A stretch of 64,000 nucleotides of DNA. Source: Alkalihalobacillus bogoriensis ATCC BAA-922. GTDB lineage: Bacteria > Bacillota > Bacilli > Bacillales > Bacillaceae_F. Made by a program: the position numbers and the translations under genes. Of this stretch, positions 34,635 through 43,070 are shown in pieces. Location: positions 231,383 through 295,382 of the forward strand of contig NZ_KK211278.1 in NCBI RefSeq assembly GCF_000621445.1, written 5' to 3'. A model generated the notes under the pieces. The model saw only the letters and a program-made list of their open reading frames with translations. It was not told the origin of the DNA and did not search any database. The stretch's first letter is position 1. Each line of letters starts with the position of its first letter.

Positions 34635-34991
34635 CTACTCACTAAGCATATACCCAATCACCCTATTTGTATCACTGTCAATTAAGATGGAAGGTGTACT
34701 AACCACACTGTCCTTATCATCTTCAAAAGAGACGGTCAAAACTTCTTTTCCTTCAAAGGTAGGATCTAATAATTCGTAATTATCATCAACAACAAGTTTT
34801 GAAACTTCGGCGGTCTGCCAATTTTTCTTTGCTGTTTCATTCCACCCTTGCTCGTTAATAAAATTCCAAGCCGTTTCTTTCACCTCATAATAGCTATCTG
34901 AATTACTTTCCATTGTTTCATTATTGAAACAGCCTCCTAGCAAAAGTACGATGAAGACGGTTATTGTTATAGTTATCATGTTTGTTTTCAC
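34635..34991 (-). CDS. Small putative lipoprotein
   Basis: This 118-residue protein has a typical lipoprotein signal (hydrophobic stretch, lipobox LGGC at about residue 21). The mature part has YEVKETAWNFINEQGW and a final strand DTNRVIGYML, reminiscent of PepSY-like small domains, though this is not certain. GGGGGGAA lies upstream of the start. It is unrelated in sequence to the lipoproteins at 9615 and 32112. Function unknown. Confidence 0.7.
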   Translation of the reverse strand: MKTNMITITITVFIVLLLGGCFNNETMESNSDSYYEVKETAWNFINEQGWNETAKKNWQTAEVSKLVVDDNYELLDPTFEGKEVLTVSFEDDKDSVVSTPSILIDSDTNRVIGYMLSE

Positions 34992-35125
34992 AGTATTCCC
35001 CCCTTTTCTAATAAAACGTTGAAAATCGTATTTTGTTACAAGTTTATCTAATTTTATTGGAGAGGACTTCTAGGTTTATTGAAAACTATAAAAATAGTAA
35101 GCTAATAAATATAGGAGGATCGACG

Positions 35126-35704
35126 ATGAAGTTTGACGCTATATGTAATACAATTACGTCTGAAAGATTGTTGTTAATATTGTTCCAGCCTTCAGATACA
35201 GCAGCAGTTACACACCTTTGTAATAATTATAATATTTATAAAAATACATTGTATTTACCATTTCCTTATTCTGAAGAAGATGCCTTAGCTTGGATTGCGA
35301 ATCACCTCGACAACTATAATACTGACAAATCATATGAGTTTGCAATTACAGACCGCAGAACGGGGGAATTATATGGCGCCATTGCTTTAACGAATAACCA
35401 CCACTTTAATCATGGTGAAATGGCATTTTGGATTGGGGAACAGTATTGGGGAAACGGGTATGCAACAGAAGCAAGTAAAGCCATGCTTACTTTTGCATTC
35501 ACTGTTAAGCAGCTTCATAAAGTATTTGCTCGTCACTTTCATACGAATCAAGCTTCAGGTAAGGTGATTCAAAATTTAGGAATGACAAAAGAAGGAGTAT
35601 TACGAGAGCATGTACAGAAGGAAAATCAATATTTAGATCTCGTATATTATGGGATGCTCCAACACGAATTCACAGGAAATTGTAAAGTATGGAGGAATCT
35701 ATGA
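35126..35704 (+). CDS. RimJ/RimL-type GNAT acetyltransferase
   Basis: This 192-residue protein has the Acetyltransf_3 pattern: TSERLLLILFQPSDTAAV at the start, FWIGEQYWGNGYATEASKAM as motif A and ARHFHTNQASGKVIQNLGM as motif B. RimJ/L-like enzymes acetylate protein N-termini or small amines. ATG 35126 has AGGAGG upstream. Its stop overlaps the start of the HAD gene (ATGA). Confidence 0.88.
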   Translation: MKFDAICNTITSERLLLILFQPSDTAAVTHLCNNYNIYKNTLYLPFPYSEEDALAWIANHLDNYNTDKSYEFAITDRRTGELYGAIALTNNHHFNHGEMAFWIGEQYWGNGYATEASKAMLTFAFTVKQLHKVFARHFHTNQASGKVIQNLGMTKEGVLREHVQKENQYLDLVYYGMLQHEFTGNCKVWRNL

Positions 35705-37191
35705 TTAAAGCAGTCATTTTTGATTTAGACGGGACATTATTGAACCGAGACGCGTCAGTTAAACTGTTTATCGAGAAGCAGTATGAACGATTTTTCCCGT
35801 TTGTTGGTCATATCCCAAAAAAACGATATAAATCCAGATTTATTGAGTTAGATAACGGTGGGTATGTATGGAAAGACAAAGTGTATCAGCAACTAGTTAC
35901 TGAATTTGAGATTACGGGTGTAACATGGGAAGCGTTACTACAAGATTATGAAAATGAGTTTAAATATAGTTGTGTGCCTTTCCCAAATCTCAAACCAATG
36001 CTAGAAACGTTAAATAAGAGAAACGTGTTGCTTGGGATGATAACAAACGGGTATGGTCAGTTTCAACTAGATAATATCAAAGCACTAGGGATCGAAGAAT
36101 ATTTTGATGTTATCTTAATTTCAGAATGGGAAAAAGTGAAGAAGCCGGACCGAGAAATATTTGAAAGAGCGGTTGAACGTCTTCAAGTGTTAGCCCATCA
36201 ATGTGTATTTGTCGGAGACCATCCTGAAAATGATGTCCTTGCCGCTCAAAAGGTTGGGATGACAGCAATCTGGAAAATGGATGAACGATGGGATGGTGTA
36301 GAAGCAGACTTTAAGGTTGACGATATAGGAGATATTCCTCGTATTGTTGAAGAAATAAATAAAATGGTAGGTAAGGAAGAAAAAATAGTAAAGGAGAATG
36401 TTATGAAAAAGATTATTGACCCTTGGTTTACCGTTACCCCAATCGGTGAGAAAACATTTGCGATAAGTGAGTTTGGGCACTGGGAAAAAGTCCATTCTTT
36501 TTTGTTAATAGGGGAAAAGGAAGCGGCGTTAATTGATACAGGGCTTGGTATAGACAATATCAAAAGGATTACCGATCAAGTAACGGATTTGCCAATACGA
36601 GTCGTAACAACACATGTCCATTGGGATCATATCGGCAGTCATGGGGAGTTTGATTCCGTTTACGTACATAAAGAGGAAGAGGATTGGTTAGTAAACGGAA
36701 TAAAAAAACTACCGATTGAGCAAATCAGACATGATGTAAGTCGAGATATTACGAAACCAACACCAGCATCATTTCAACCGGAAACTTATACCCCTTTTCA
36801 AGGGCAGCCAACAGGATTACTAGATGACGGTGATGTGATTGAACTTGGGAACCGAAAGCTAGTCATCTATCATACGCCGGGACATTCGCCAGGTCATATT
36901 TCGATTTTGGATAAAAGCAGTGGCTATTTATTTACAGGAGATTTGTTATATGATGAAACACCTGTGTATGCTTTTTTTCCGACAACCGACCCTGTCCAGC
37001 TTGTTCAATCATTAGAAAAAATAGCAAACTTAAAAAATGTAACAAAAATTTATGGGTCCCATAATACAATTGGACTTGAACCAAGTCTTTTAGATGAAGT
37101 GAAAAAGGCAGTTCAAGAGCTGAAACGACAAGACGTGATTAAGTTTGGAACTGGTATCCATACGTTTAATGGCTTTAGTGTGCAGTTTTAA
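35701..37191 (+). CDS. HAD hydrolase fused in frame to a metallo-beta-lactamase hydrolase
   Basis: This is a 496-residue open frame. Residues 1-230 are a HAD phosphatase: FDLDGTLL (Asp8, Asp10), MITNG, KKPDREIF and FVGDHPENDV give motifs I-IV. Residues 235-496 are an MBL-fold hydrolase: HVHWDHIG, HTPGHSPGH, FTGDLLY and a final GSHN. Each part has the length of a normal single-domain protein, joined by a short charged linker (NKMVGKEEKIVKENV). A ribosome-binding site and ATG sit at the junction, so the MBL part may also be made alone. Two independent genes with a lost stop codon would look like this. Confidence 0.85.
   Translation: MIKAVIFDLDGTLLNRDASVKLFIEKQYERFFPFVGHIPKKRYKSRFIELDNGGYVWKDKVYQQLVTEFEITGVTWEALLQDYENEFKYSCVPFPNLKPMLETLNKRNVLLGMITNGYGQFQLDNIKALGIEEYFDVILISEWEKVKKPDREIFERAVERLQVLAHQCVFVGDHPENDVLAAQKVGMTAIWKMDERWDGVEADFKVDDIGDIPRIVEEINKMVGKEEKIVKENVMKKIIDPWFTVTPIGEKTFAISEFGHWEKVHSFLLIGEKEAALIDTGLGIDNIKRITDQVTDLPIRVVTTHVHWDHIGSHGEFDSVYVHKEEEDWLVNGIKKLPIEQIRHDVSRDITKPTPASFQPETYTPFQGQPTGLLDDGDVIELGNRKLVIYHTPGHSPGHISILDKSSGYLFTGDLLYDETPVYAFFPTTDPVQLVQSLEKIANLKNVTKIYGSHNTIGLEPSLLDEVKKAVQELKRQDVIKFGTGIHTFNGFSVQF
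36391..36405 (+). promoter_or_regulatory. Internal ribosome-binding site at the HAD/MBL junction
   Basis: AAGGAG (36391-36396) lies 6 nt before ATG 36403, in the same frame as the fused protein. It matches a native start for a free MBL hydrolase of about 262 residues. Confidence 0.6.
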
Positions 37192-37236
37192 AATAAAACT
37201 TCTTTTTAGAGTGGGTTTATATAAGGAGATACAAAG

Positions 37237-37407
37237 ATGAGCATTGGTTTGATAGTATTTTTAGTGTCTTTGCAATTTTTGAGTATTGGCGTGGGAATTT
37301 ACGCTTCTACGCAAGGGAAAAAAGGATGGCAGATGATTCGAATTTGGTCTGTTGTTGCTTTCTTTATTCTGCTAGTTTTTATTGTTTGGCATTTTACTAG
37401 AGCTTGA
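37237..37407 (+). CDS. Small two-helix membrane protein
   Basis: This 56-residue protein has helix 1 at about residues 4-23, a short basic loop (STQGKKGWQMIR), then helix 2 ending in FIVWHFTRA. AAGGAGAT lies 7 nt upstream of ATG 37237. It is too short for the usual length cut-off but has good coding features. Family not recognised. Confidence 0.6.
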   Translation: MSIGLIVFLVSLQFLSIGVGIYASTQGKKGWQMIRIWSVVAFFILLVFIVWHFTRA

Positions 37408-37420
37408 TGGATGTCTTTGT

Positions 37421-37608
37421 GTAACGGACATTTATTACTCTATATTGTGAAAAAGAAGCGTTATTCATTTTTTATTGGACACCTGTTCCGTTAATTCCTC
37501 AAAATCGTGGTCAAAACCAAGCGTTTTCTATGATTTAGCGGAACTGATGTCCGGTAGCATTCTCAAAACGTTACTTTTTCTTGAAATAGCAGAACGTATG
37601 TCCGAACG
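37421..37608. repeat. Four-site inverted element F
   Basis: Cores begin at 37426, 37477 (forward), 37540 and 37591 (reverse): spacings 51, 63 and 51 bp. The first core has lost its right half (GGACATTTATTAC). It lies 100 bp upstream of comGA. Confidence 0.8.
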
Positions 37609-37707
37609 CGTAAAGAATGATAAATGATTTTCTCAAGGCGTTGATTTTTAAAGGAGGAGAAATCATACTTTTCACGAATTAAGCTTTATCATAAAGGAGG
37701 TGATGGG

Positions 37708-38751
37708 GTGGAGGACATTGAAAAAAAGTCCGCCAATCTGATTATGAAAGCAAGTGACACACATGCGAGCGACATTCATTTTGTTCCGAGACGGAATGAT
37801 GCTCTGATTCAATATCGCATTAATCAATCACTTGTCGACGGAGAAACGATTAGTCTTAGAGTGTTAGAGCGATTAATTAGTCATTTTAAATTTGTGGCTG
37901 GGATGGATATTGGCGAACGACGCAAGCCGCAAAATGGTGCAATGGAATTTCAGCATAACGGGATGACTATCAGTTTACGCTTGTCGACCGTTCCAACCAT
38001 TTTTCATGAAAGTTTAGTTATTCGGCTTCATCCGCAAACCTCTTTTCTTACCCTCGAACAACTCTCATTATTTGCTTCACCTGTTCAAAAACTTCACAAA
38101 CTTATTTCAAAAAAATCTGGTTTGCTTTTAGTGACTGGTCCAACTGGTTCAGGGAAAACGACGACATTATATACGATTCTTCAAACGTTAAAACTGAGTA
38201 GTGGTCGACAAGTCATAACGTTGGAAGATCCAGTAGAAAAGAAAAATGATTTGTTTTTGCAAATTGAAATGAATGAAAAAGCGGGGATTACATTTGCAGA
38301 AGGGCTTCGTGCGATTTTGCGTCATGACCCGGATATTATTATGGTCGGGGAAATTAGGGATGAAGAAACAGCAAGATTGGCCGTTCGGGCGGCGCTTACA
38401 GGGCATCTTGTTATTTCAACATTACATACACGTAACGCAGCAGGAGCTGTTATTCGGCTGCTTGAGTTTGGGATTCCGTTATTAGATTTAAAAGAAACAT
38501 TGGAAGGTGTCATGGCACAACGTCTTGTTGTTCGATATTGTCCGTTATGTCATGGGAGATGTCATCGCTTTTGTACCAACTTGGGCAAAAGAAAACAAGT
38601 CGCGATTTTTGAAATTTTAATGGGACAACCGTTGGATTATTATTTGCATAATCAACAACAAGATGAAAAACAAACCTACTCAACACTACATTCAGAATTA
38701 AGAAAAGCAATTGCTTTAGGATTTATTTGTGAAACGGAGTGGAAAATATGA
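37708..38751 (+). CDS. comGA: ComGA, competence traffic ATPase
   Basis: This is a 347-residue GspE/PilB-type ATPase that powers assembly of the competence pseudopilus. The N-terminal motif is ASDIHFVPR, Walker A is GPTGSGKTTT, the Asp/Walker B boxes are LEDPVEKK and LRHDPDIIMVGEIRDEET, and the His box is LVISTLHT. A C-terminal four-Cys zinc motif is visible (CPLCHGRCHRFC). GTG 37708 follows AAAGGAGGTGATGG. It is the first gene of the comG operon. No convincing pair of ComK boxes was found by eye upstream. Confidence 0.95.
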   Translation: MEDIEKKSANLIMKASDTHASDIHFVPRRNDALIQYRINQSLVDGETISLRVLERLISHFKFVAGMDIGERRKPQNGAMEFQHNGMTISLRLSTVPTIFHESLVIRLHPQTSFLTLEQLSLFASPVQKLHKLISKKSGLLLVTGPTGSGKTTTLYTILQTLKLSSGRQVITLEDPVEKKNDLFLQIEMNEKAGITFAEGLRAILRHDPDIIMVGEIRDEETARLAVRAALTGHLVISTLHTRNAAGAVIRLLEFGIPLLDLKETLEGVMAQRLVVRYCPLCHGRCHRFCTNLGKRKQVAIFEILMGQPLDYYLHNQQQDEKQTYSTLHSELRKAIALGFICETEWKI

Positions 38752-39782
38752 GAAAAAAGAAGTGGAAGGATAAGGATAAAGCAGAGTTTTTAAAACGGCT
38801 TGGTACTTTACTTGCCCAAGGCTATCCACTAGCAGAAGGTATCGAGCTTTTGACCGTGTACAAACCTCAACATGTAAAAGATGCATTGCGTTCGATTGTT
38901 TTAAAATTACGGTCGGGAACAACGCTGCACCAAGCATTAGAAGCCGAGAAATTTCCACAAGATGTGCTGCTATATTTATATTTTGCCGAACAAAATGGCG
39001 ACACGAGTACAGGGTTAGTTGAATCAGGTGAGCTATTTTCAAAACGTGTCGATATGATAAAAAAAATAACCGGGTTGCTAAGGTATCCAGTCATTTTATT
39101 ATGGGTCGTTTCGATGCTTACATTAGTCATGGTTAATTATTTGTTTCCACATTTTCAAAATATATTTTCAGTGATGGCAATGGAACCTCCTCTTATTACA
39201 AAGTTGTTTCTTTCCTTTATTGATTTTGTCCCTTTTATTTTTTGGGGAGGGAGTGCTTTCGTTACCCTTTTCCTCTGTTATTACTTCTTCATTTTCAGAA
39301 AATATTCCCCTCACGAAAAAGTACGCATACTGCAAAAAATACCTGGTGTGTCGACATTTACCGAATCCTTGATTACCTATTATTTTTCTTCCCAACTAAG
39401 CAGTTTGTTAAAAGGCGGTATTTCCATATTACATGCATTATCGATTTTCGAAGGTCAAAATTATATACGCTTTTTTAAAGATGAAGCGAAAAGTGTGAAA
39501 GAACAATTGCAAGAAGGATATAGTCTTGATGGTGTCATTGCCCAACGCTCGTATTATCAAGCAGACATGTCGCTAATTATAAAGCAAGGTCAAAGTCGAG
39601 GCAGGCTTGCATCCGAATTAAGACATTACAGCGACATGTTGTTTAGCTCAATTGAAGAAAATGTAAAAAAAACAGTGATGACGATTCAGCCGATTTGTTT
39701 TCTTCTTATCGGATCCGTCGTTTTGCTTATGTTTTTATCGATCTTACTTCCTATCTTTGGGCTGATTAATACCATGGGGTAG
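38748..39782 (+). CDS. comGB: ComGB, competence pseudopilus platform protein
   Basis: This 344-residue polytopic protein of the GspF/PilC family has two repeated domains (LLAQGYPLAEGIELL and LLKGGISILHALSIF) and three membrane segments. It overlaps the comGA stop by 4 bp (ATGA) with GGAGTGG upstream. It anchors the ATPase and the pseudopilins at the membrane. Unusually, 290 bp separate it from comGC. Confidence 0.93.
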   Translation: MRKKKWKDKDKAEFLKRLGTLLAQGYPLAEGIELLTVYKPQHVKDALRSIVLKLRSGTTLHQALEAEKFPQDVLLYLYFAEQNGDTSTGLVESGELFSKRVDMIKKITGLLRYPVILLWVVSMLTLVMVNYLFPHFQNIFSVMAMEPPLITKLFLSFIDFVPFIFWGGSAFVTLFLCYYFFIFRKYSPHEKVRILQKIPGVSTFTESLITYYFSSQLSSLLKGGISILHALSIFEGQNYIRFFKDEAKSVKEQLQEGYSLDGVIAQRSYYQADMSLIIKQGQSRGRLASELRHYSDMLFSSIEENVKKTVMTIQPICFLLIGSVVLLMFLSILLPIFGLINTMG

Positions 39783-40072
39783 TTCTTTAGATGAATGAAC
39801 ACACCAATTTACAAGAAAATCCATCTAGTGCTTTGTTCTTTGTAAAGAGAAAGTAAACATAAATGTGTATTATGAATCATTTTGTAGAAGGAAGGAGGGA
39901 ATTGAAAGAATATGTCAAAATCAGTACATGCGTTTTTAAAAACACACACTGGTGGTGATGTTCCTTTCTGGACAGTCCTCTTCCATTCTTAGTTCCTCAG
40001 TTGCCAACCTCTTGTTCTCTTTAATTTGATTCCTCGGTTTACAATCTTCATTTATGAAAAAGGAGTGGAATT
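39783..40072 (+). other. Unusual comGB-comGC gap with a possible 26-residue frame
   Basis: The com genes on either side are tightly packed, so this 290-bp gap stands out. One small frame (39912-39992) starts at ATG 12 nt after AAGGAGGG and encodes SKSVHAFLKTHTGGDVPFW plus seven more residues. No terminator was seen. The remainder is pyrimidine-rich and holds nothing recognisable. Confidence 0.35.
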
Positions 40073-40390
40073 ATGAAAAAACTGTTGAAAAAGCAAGCTG
40101 GGTTTACGCTGATTGAAATGATGATTGTGTTGCTGATTATTTCGATTTTATTATTAATTGCTGTGCCAAACATGACGAAAAACACGGCAGTCGCGGGTGA
40201 TAAAAGCTGCGATGCTACGATTAAGTTGCTTCAAACCCAAGTAGGTGCGTATGAAGTGGAAAAAGGAAGCTTGCCGGCAAGTTTACAAGCGCTGCAAGAC
40301 GAAGGGTACGTGGACAATATTACTTGCCCGAATAATGAAACTCTATCATTAAATACTAATGGTGTAGTGGTGAAATCACCATCTAACTAA
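40073..40390 (+). CDS. comGC: ComGC, major competence pseudopilin
   Basis: This is a 105-residue type IV pilin-like protein. The prepilin peptidase (ComC) site is KKQAG/FTLIEMMIVLL with the conserved Glu5. Two cysteines (KSCDAT and ITCPNN) would form the intramolecular disulphide known for ComGC. AAAGGAGTGG precedes ATG 40073. It polymerises into the pseudopilus that captures DNA. Confidence 0.95.
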   Translation: MKKLLKKQAGFTLIEMMIVLLIISILLLIAVPNMTKNTAVAGDKSCDATIKLLQTQVGAYEVEKGSLPASLQALQDEGYVDNITCPNNETLSLNTNGVVVKSPSN

Positions 40391-40833
40391 TGGACATGAA
40401 CAAACATGAAAAAGGCTACACGATGACAGAATTGATTGTAACTTTAAGTATTATCATGATGATGAGCTCACTAGTCACATTAACATTTAGTCCTCTTCAA
40501 AAGGCACAGCAAAAAGAGCATTTTCTCCATGAATTCAAAAATGACCTCTATTTAACCCAACAGCTTGCGATCTCAACTGGGAACCCCACGACATTATATA
40601 TTCGTACAACGAACCACACATATTCCATTAACCAACAAACAAAACCTCTTTATACTCGAACATTTGATTCTACGATTTCTTTTGAAAAAGGGACATTGTC
40701 ATTTACAGATGTCATTTACCATTATAACGGCAATATTAGCAAATCTGGTACATTGTTAATGACGATTGACGGTACTCGTTATCGAGTCGTGTTTCTCCTT
40801 GGGAAAGGGAGGTTTTACATTGAAAAAATGTAG
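40390..40833 (+). CDS. comGD: ComGD, minor competence pseudopilin
   Basis: This 147-residue protein has the prepilin motif EKG/YTMTELIVTLSII. The start overlaps the last base of the comGC stop (taATG); ATG 40396 is an alternative. The globular part is divergent, as usual for minor pseudopilins. It is part of the comG operon. Confidence 0.9.
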   Translation: MDMNKHEKGYTMTELIVTLSIIMMMSSLVTLTFSPLQKAQQKEHFLHEFKNDLYLTQQLAISTGNPTTLYIRTTNHTYSINQQTKPLYTRTFDSTISFEKGTLSFTDVIYHYNGNISKSGTLLMTIDGTRYRVVFLLGKGRFYIEKM

Positions 40834-41155
40834 CGGATTTACGTTAATGGAAGTCGTGATGGCATTAAGTATTGTCATGATGATGACAAGCTTTTTATTG
40901 CCTGTATTATTGAAAGTGTATCAAGAAAACAGGACGATTCAAGAGCAGACATGGGCAAATGTATATGTTCATAAAACACTACAAGAATGGTTATATGATG
41001 AAAAAACACTCCTCGCTTCATTTACCATCCAACAAAAAGGAACAACGTATGAGGCAACTTCCAAAATGGAAGCTAATCAGGTGGAATTTTGTTTAACTTG
41101 GATAGGAAGAAACAGTCGAAGTTATGTGACATGTCAATATGCGAAAAAAACATGA
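40820..41155 (+). CDS. comGE: ComGE, minor competence pseudopilin
   Basis: This 111-residue protein has the prepilin-like motif CSG/FTLMEVVMALSIVMM. TTG 40820 with GGGAGG 7 nt upstream is the best start, overlapping comGD by 14 bp. Assignment rests on position between comGD and comGF and on the pilin-like helix; sequence conservation in this family is low. Confidence 0.88.
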   Translation: MKKCSGFTLMEVVMALSIVMMMTSFLLPVLLKVYQENRTIQEQTWANVYVHKTLQEWLYDEKTLLASFTIQQKGTTYEATSKMEANQVEFCLTWIGRNSRSYVTCQYAKKT

Positions 41156-41567
41156 AGCAGGAATGACGCTACTAGAAGTATTGATTGCGTTGTTTATTTT
41201 CCTTTTAGTTCTCCCCTTATTTCCTCTTGTCATTCATGTAGTCGCCACTTCTCTATCCTCGGACCGATTACACGAATATGAAGTCGAGTTGTTCTACACA
41301 CAGCTTGCAATGGAAGTGCGTGAAGCAAAACAAGTGAATGTCCAAAACAACATCATTCGGTTACAAAAATGGGATGACTCGCTCGTGACGATTGAACCGT
41401 ATGGAACAAGAATCAGGCGGCGTGTTAACCAAACAGGGCATGATGTTTTATTACAAAATGTTGAAATGGTTTCGTTTGAAAAGACAAACAATGGTGTCAT
41501 CGTGTCTGTTGGCTCATCGAAAAAAAGCTATGAAAGAAGGCTGTCGCAAGCAGATGTTTTCGAGTAA
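41139..41567 (+). CDS. comGF: ComGF, minor competence pseudopilin
   Basis: This 142-residue protein has EAG/MTLLEVLIALFIFLLVLP at the N-terminus, matching a processed pseudopilin, followed by the ComGF-type region with RRRVNQTGHDVLLQNVEMV. It overlaps comGE by 17 bp. Confidence 0.9.
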   Translation: MRKKHEAGMTLLEVLIALFIFLLVLPLFPLVIHVVATSLSSDRLHEYEVELFYTQLAMEVREAKQVNVQNNIIRLQKWDDSLVTIEPYGTRIRRRVNQTGHDVLLQNVEMVSFEKTNNGVIVSVGSSKKSYERRLSQADVFE

Positions 41568-41949
41568 CAATAAAGAGGCAGGTTTTATCCTGCCTCTCAC
41601 TTTAATTATCATGTTCCTCTTGTCCGCTGTTGTGTTATTTGAAGTTCGCGATTTTATGCATAAAAGGATATTTTATGAAAAGCAACAGGAGTTATTTACG
41701 ATCGAATCCTTATTGCAAATGGCAGCAGTTGACCTTGTTGATAGGATGAACGAAGCTGTGGTGGAAACGACAGGAACATTTTCTTATGAACATGGCTCAG
41801 CACACTACTGGATGGAACCAGTAACTCATGATACAGTATATATACAAATGACAATGGAGACGAATGCGAAAAATAAAAGGCTTGTTCGGATTACGTATGA
41901 TGTAGAAAAAAAGAAAATCACTCATTGGTGGGAGGTAACTAAAGGATGA
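41554..41949 (+). CDS. comGG: ComGG, competence protein
   Basis: About 131 residues, close to the B. subtilis length. The N-terminus EAGFILPLTLIIMFLLSAVV is a pilin-like helix, and the C-terminus ends KKKITHWWEVTKG. ATG 41554 gives the expected length; ATG 41530 is also possible, and neither has a strong ribosome-binding site because the start lies inside comGF. The stop overlaps aroK. Confidence 0.85.
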   Translation: MFSSNNKEAGFILPLTLIIMFLLSAVVLFEVRDFMHKRIFYEKQQELFTIESLLQMAAVDLVDRMNEAVVETTGTFSYEHGSAHYWMEPVTHDTVYIQMTMETNAKNKRLVRITYDVEKKKITHWWEVTKG

Positions 41950-42464
41950 TGGTTTATTTTACAGGCTTTATGGGGTCTGGCAAAAGTACGATTGGCAGTA
42001 TTATTGGGAAATGCTTGGATTATCAAGTCATTGATACAGATGACTATTTGCAAAAGAAATATGGAAAATCAATTTCTGACTTATTTGCTAAGTATGGAGA
42101 AGAGAAGTTTCGTGATTTAGAGTCAGCAGCATTAAAAGAAATAAAAGATGAATTCCTCATTGTGACAACTGGTGGTGGAATGGTGATGAGAAAAGAAAAT
42201 CGTGATTTTATGAAAGAAAACGGATTTGTCATTTTTTTAGATGTAAGTCTCGACCAAATTTTATACAGGCTTGAAGGTGATACGACTCGCCCCTTAATGC
42301 AAAAACCACTACAAGAAATTGAAGCTTTATATTTAGAAAGACAACCGCTTTATCGTGAAGCGGATTTAATTGTAGATATCGACTCGTTAAATATACCGCA
42401 AATTGTCCAATTGATTACAGATGAAGTGTATAAAGTAAGTGAAGCTAGGGGATACTGTTCGTAA
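41946..42464 (+). CDS. aroK: Shikimate kinase
   Basis: This 172-residue P-loop kinase phosphorylates shikimate in the chorismate pathway. GFMGSGKSTIG is the Walker A loop, DTDDYLQKKYGKSI the shikimate-binding DxD region, TTGGGMV the substrate glycines, and the LID-type arginine lies in GDTTRPLM. It overlaps comGG by 4 bp and so is cotranscribed with the competence operon, an odd partner for a biosynthetic enzyme. GGTAAC/AAAGGATG precedes the start. Confidence 0.93.
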   Translation: MMVYFTGFMGSGKSTIGSIIGKCLDYQVIDTDDYLQKKYGKSISDLFAKYGEEKFRDLESAALKEIKDEFLIVTTGGGMVMRKENRDFMKENGFVIFLDVSLDQILYRLEGDTTRPLMQKPLQEIEALYLERQPLYREADLIVDIDSLNIPQIVQLITDEVYKVSEARGYCS

Positions 42465-42495
42465 AACGATTGTTTTCGAATAGGAGTGTTTTGCG

Positions 42496-42690
42496 ATGTC
42501 GTTTAACGATATTGTCAAATATATAACCCAGCAGTTCGTCACGTACGTCGACCAGCCAAGCGAGAAAAGAAAAGAGCTTCGACAAGAACGAAAAAGTACG
42601 AGGTCTCCGATGCATTATCAAATGTTTGGAATGGTGCCATTGGCGTTATCGATTTTCTTTAAGAATTCACGGTCTAAGCGAAACAAATAA
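42496..42690 (+). CDS. yqzE: YqzE family protein
   Basis: This 64-residue basic protein opens with SFNDIVKYITQQFVTYVDQP and has a conserved FGMVPLALSIFFKNSR near the end. It is the standard small gene next to comGG in Bacillus. Function unknown. A terminator follows immediately. Confidence 0.9.
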   Translation: MSFNDIVKYITQQFVTYVDQPSEKRKELRQERKSTRSPMHYQMFGMVPLALSIFFKNSRSKRNK

Positions 42691-42723
42691 AAAGGTGGCA
42701 TCTAGTTGCTGCCTTTTTTATTT
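42688..42723 (+). terminator. Rho-independent terminator
   Basis: Stem AAAAGGTGGCA / TGCTGCCTTTT followed by TTATTTT, at the end of the comG-aroK-yqzE transcript. Confidence 0.75.
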
Positions 42724-42732
42724 TCTAAAATG

Positions 42733-42923
42733 GTAACGGACATCTGTTCCGTTATTCCGGTGAAAACCGCGTATTTGCTTTTTTTACGGACGTGTGTTCC
42801 GCTATTGATGAGATTAGAATAGGTAAGAATTCATTCGGAATTGTCACCATTAACGGAACAGGTGTCCGTTAGCTTTTCGAAATCGCGTGTTTTTACTAAA
42901 ATAACGTACTGGATGTCCGAATG
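42733..42923. repeat. Four-site inverted element G
   Basis: Cores begin at 42738, 42788 (forward), 42855 and 42906 (reverse): spacings 50, 67 and 51 bp. This is the most divergent of the nine, yet the outer reverse spacing is still exactly 51. Confidence 0.75.
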
Positions 42924-43070
42924 CTTGTTCATCATCCGGAAAAATGGCAAATTAGCGAACTTCTTTAAGATATCGGATAAAAGCAAAGAAAACATAGAAA
43001 AAAACATTATTCTTTTTTCCTATTTATATTATAATGATGGTGTAATAGAGGAAAAGGGGTGAGCCATCCA

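Noticed and set aside
37609..37707. ComK boxes upstream of comGA
   Set aside because: AAAA-N5-TTTT-like motifs are present only in weak form in this AT-rich stretch and not in the paired spacing required.
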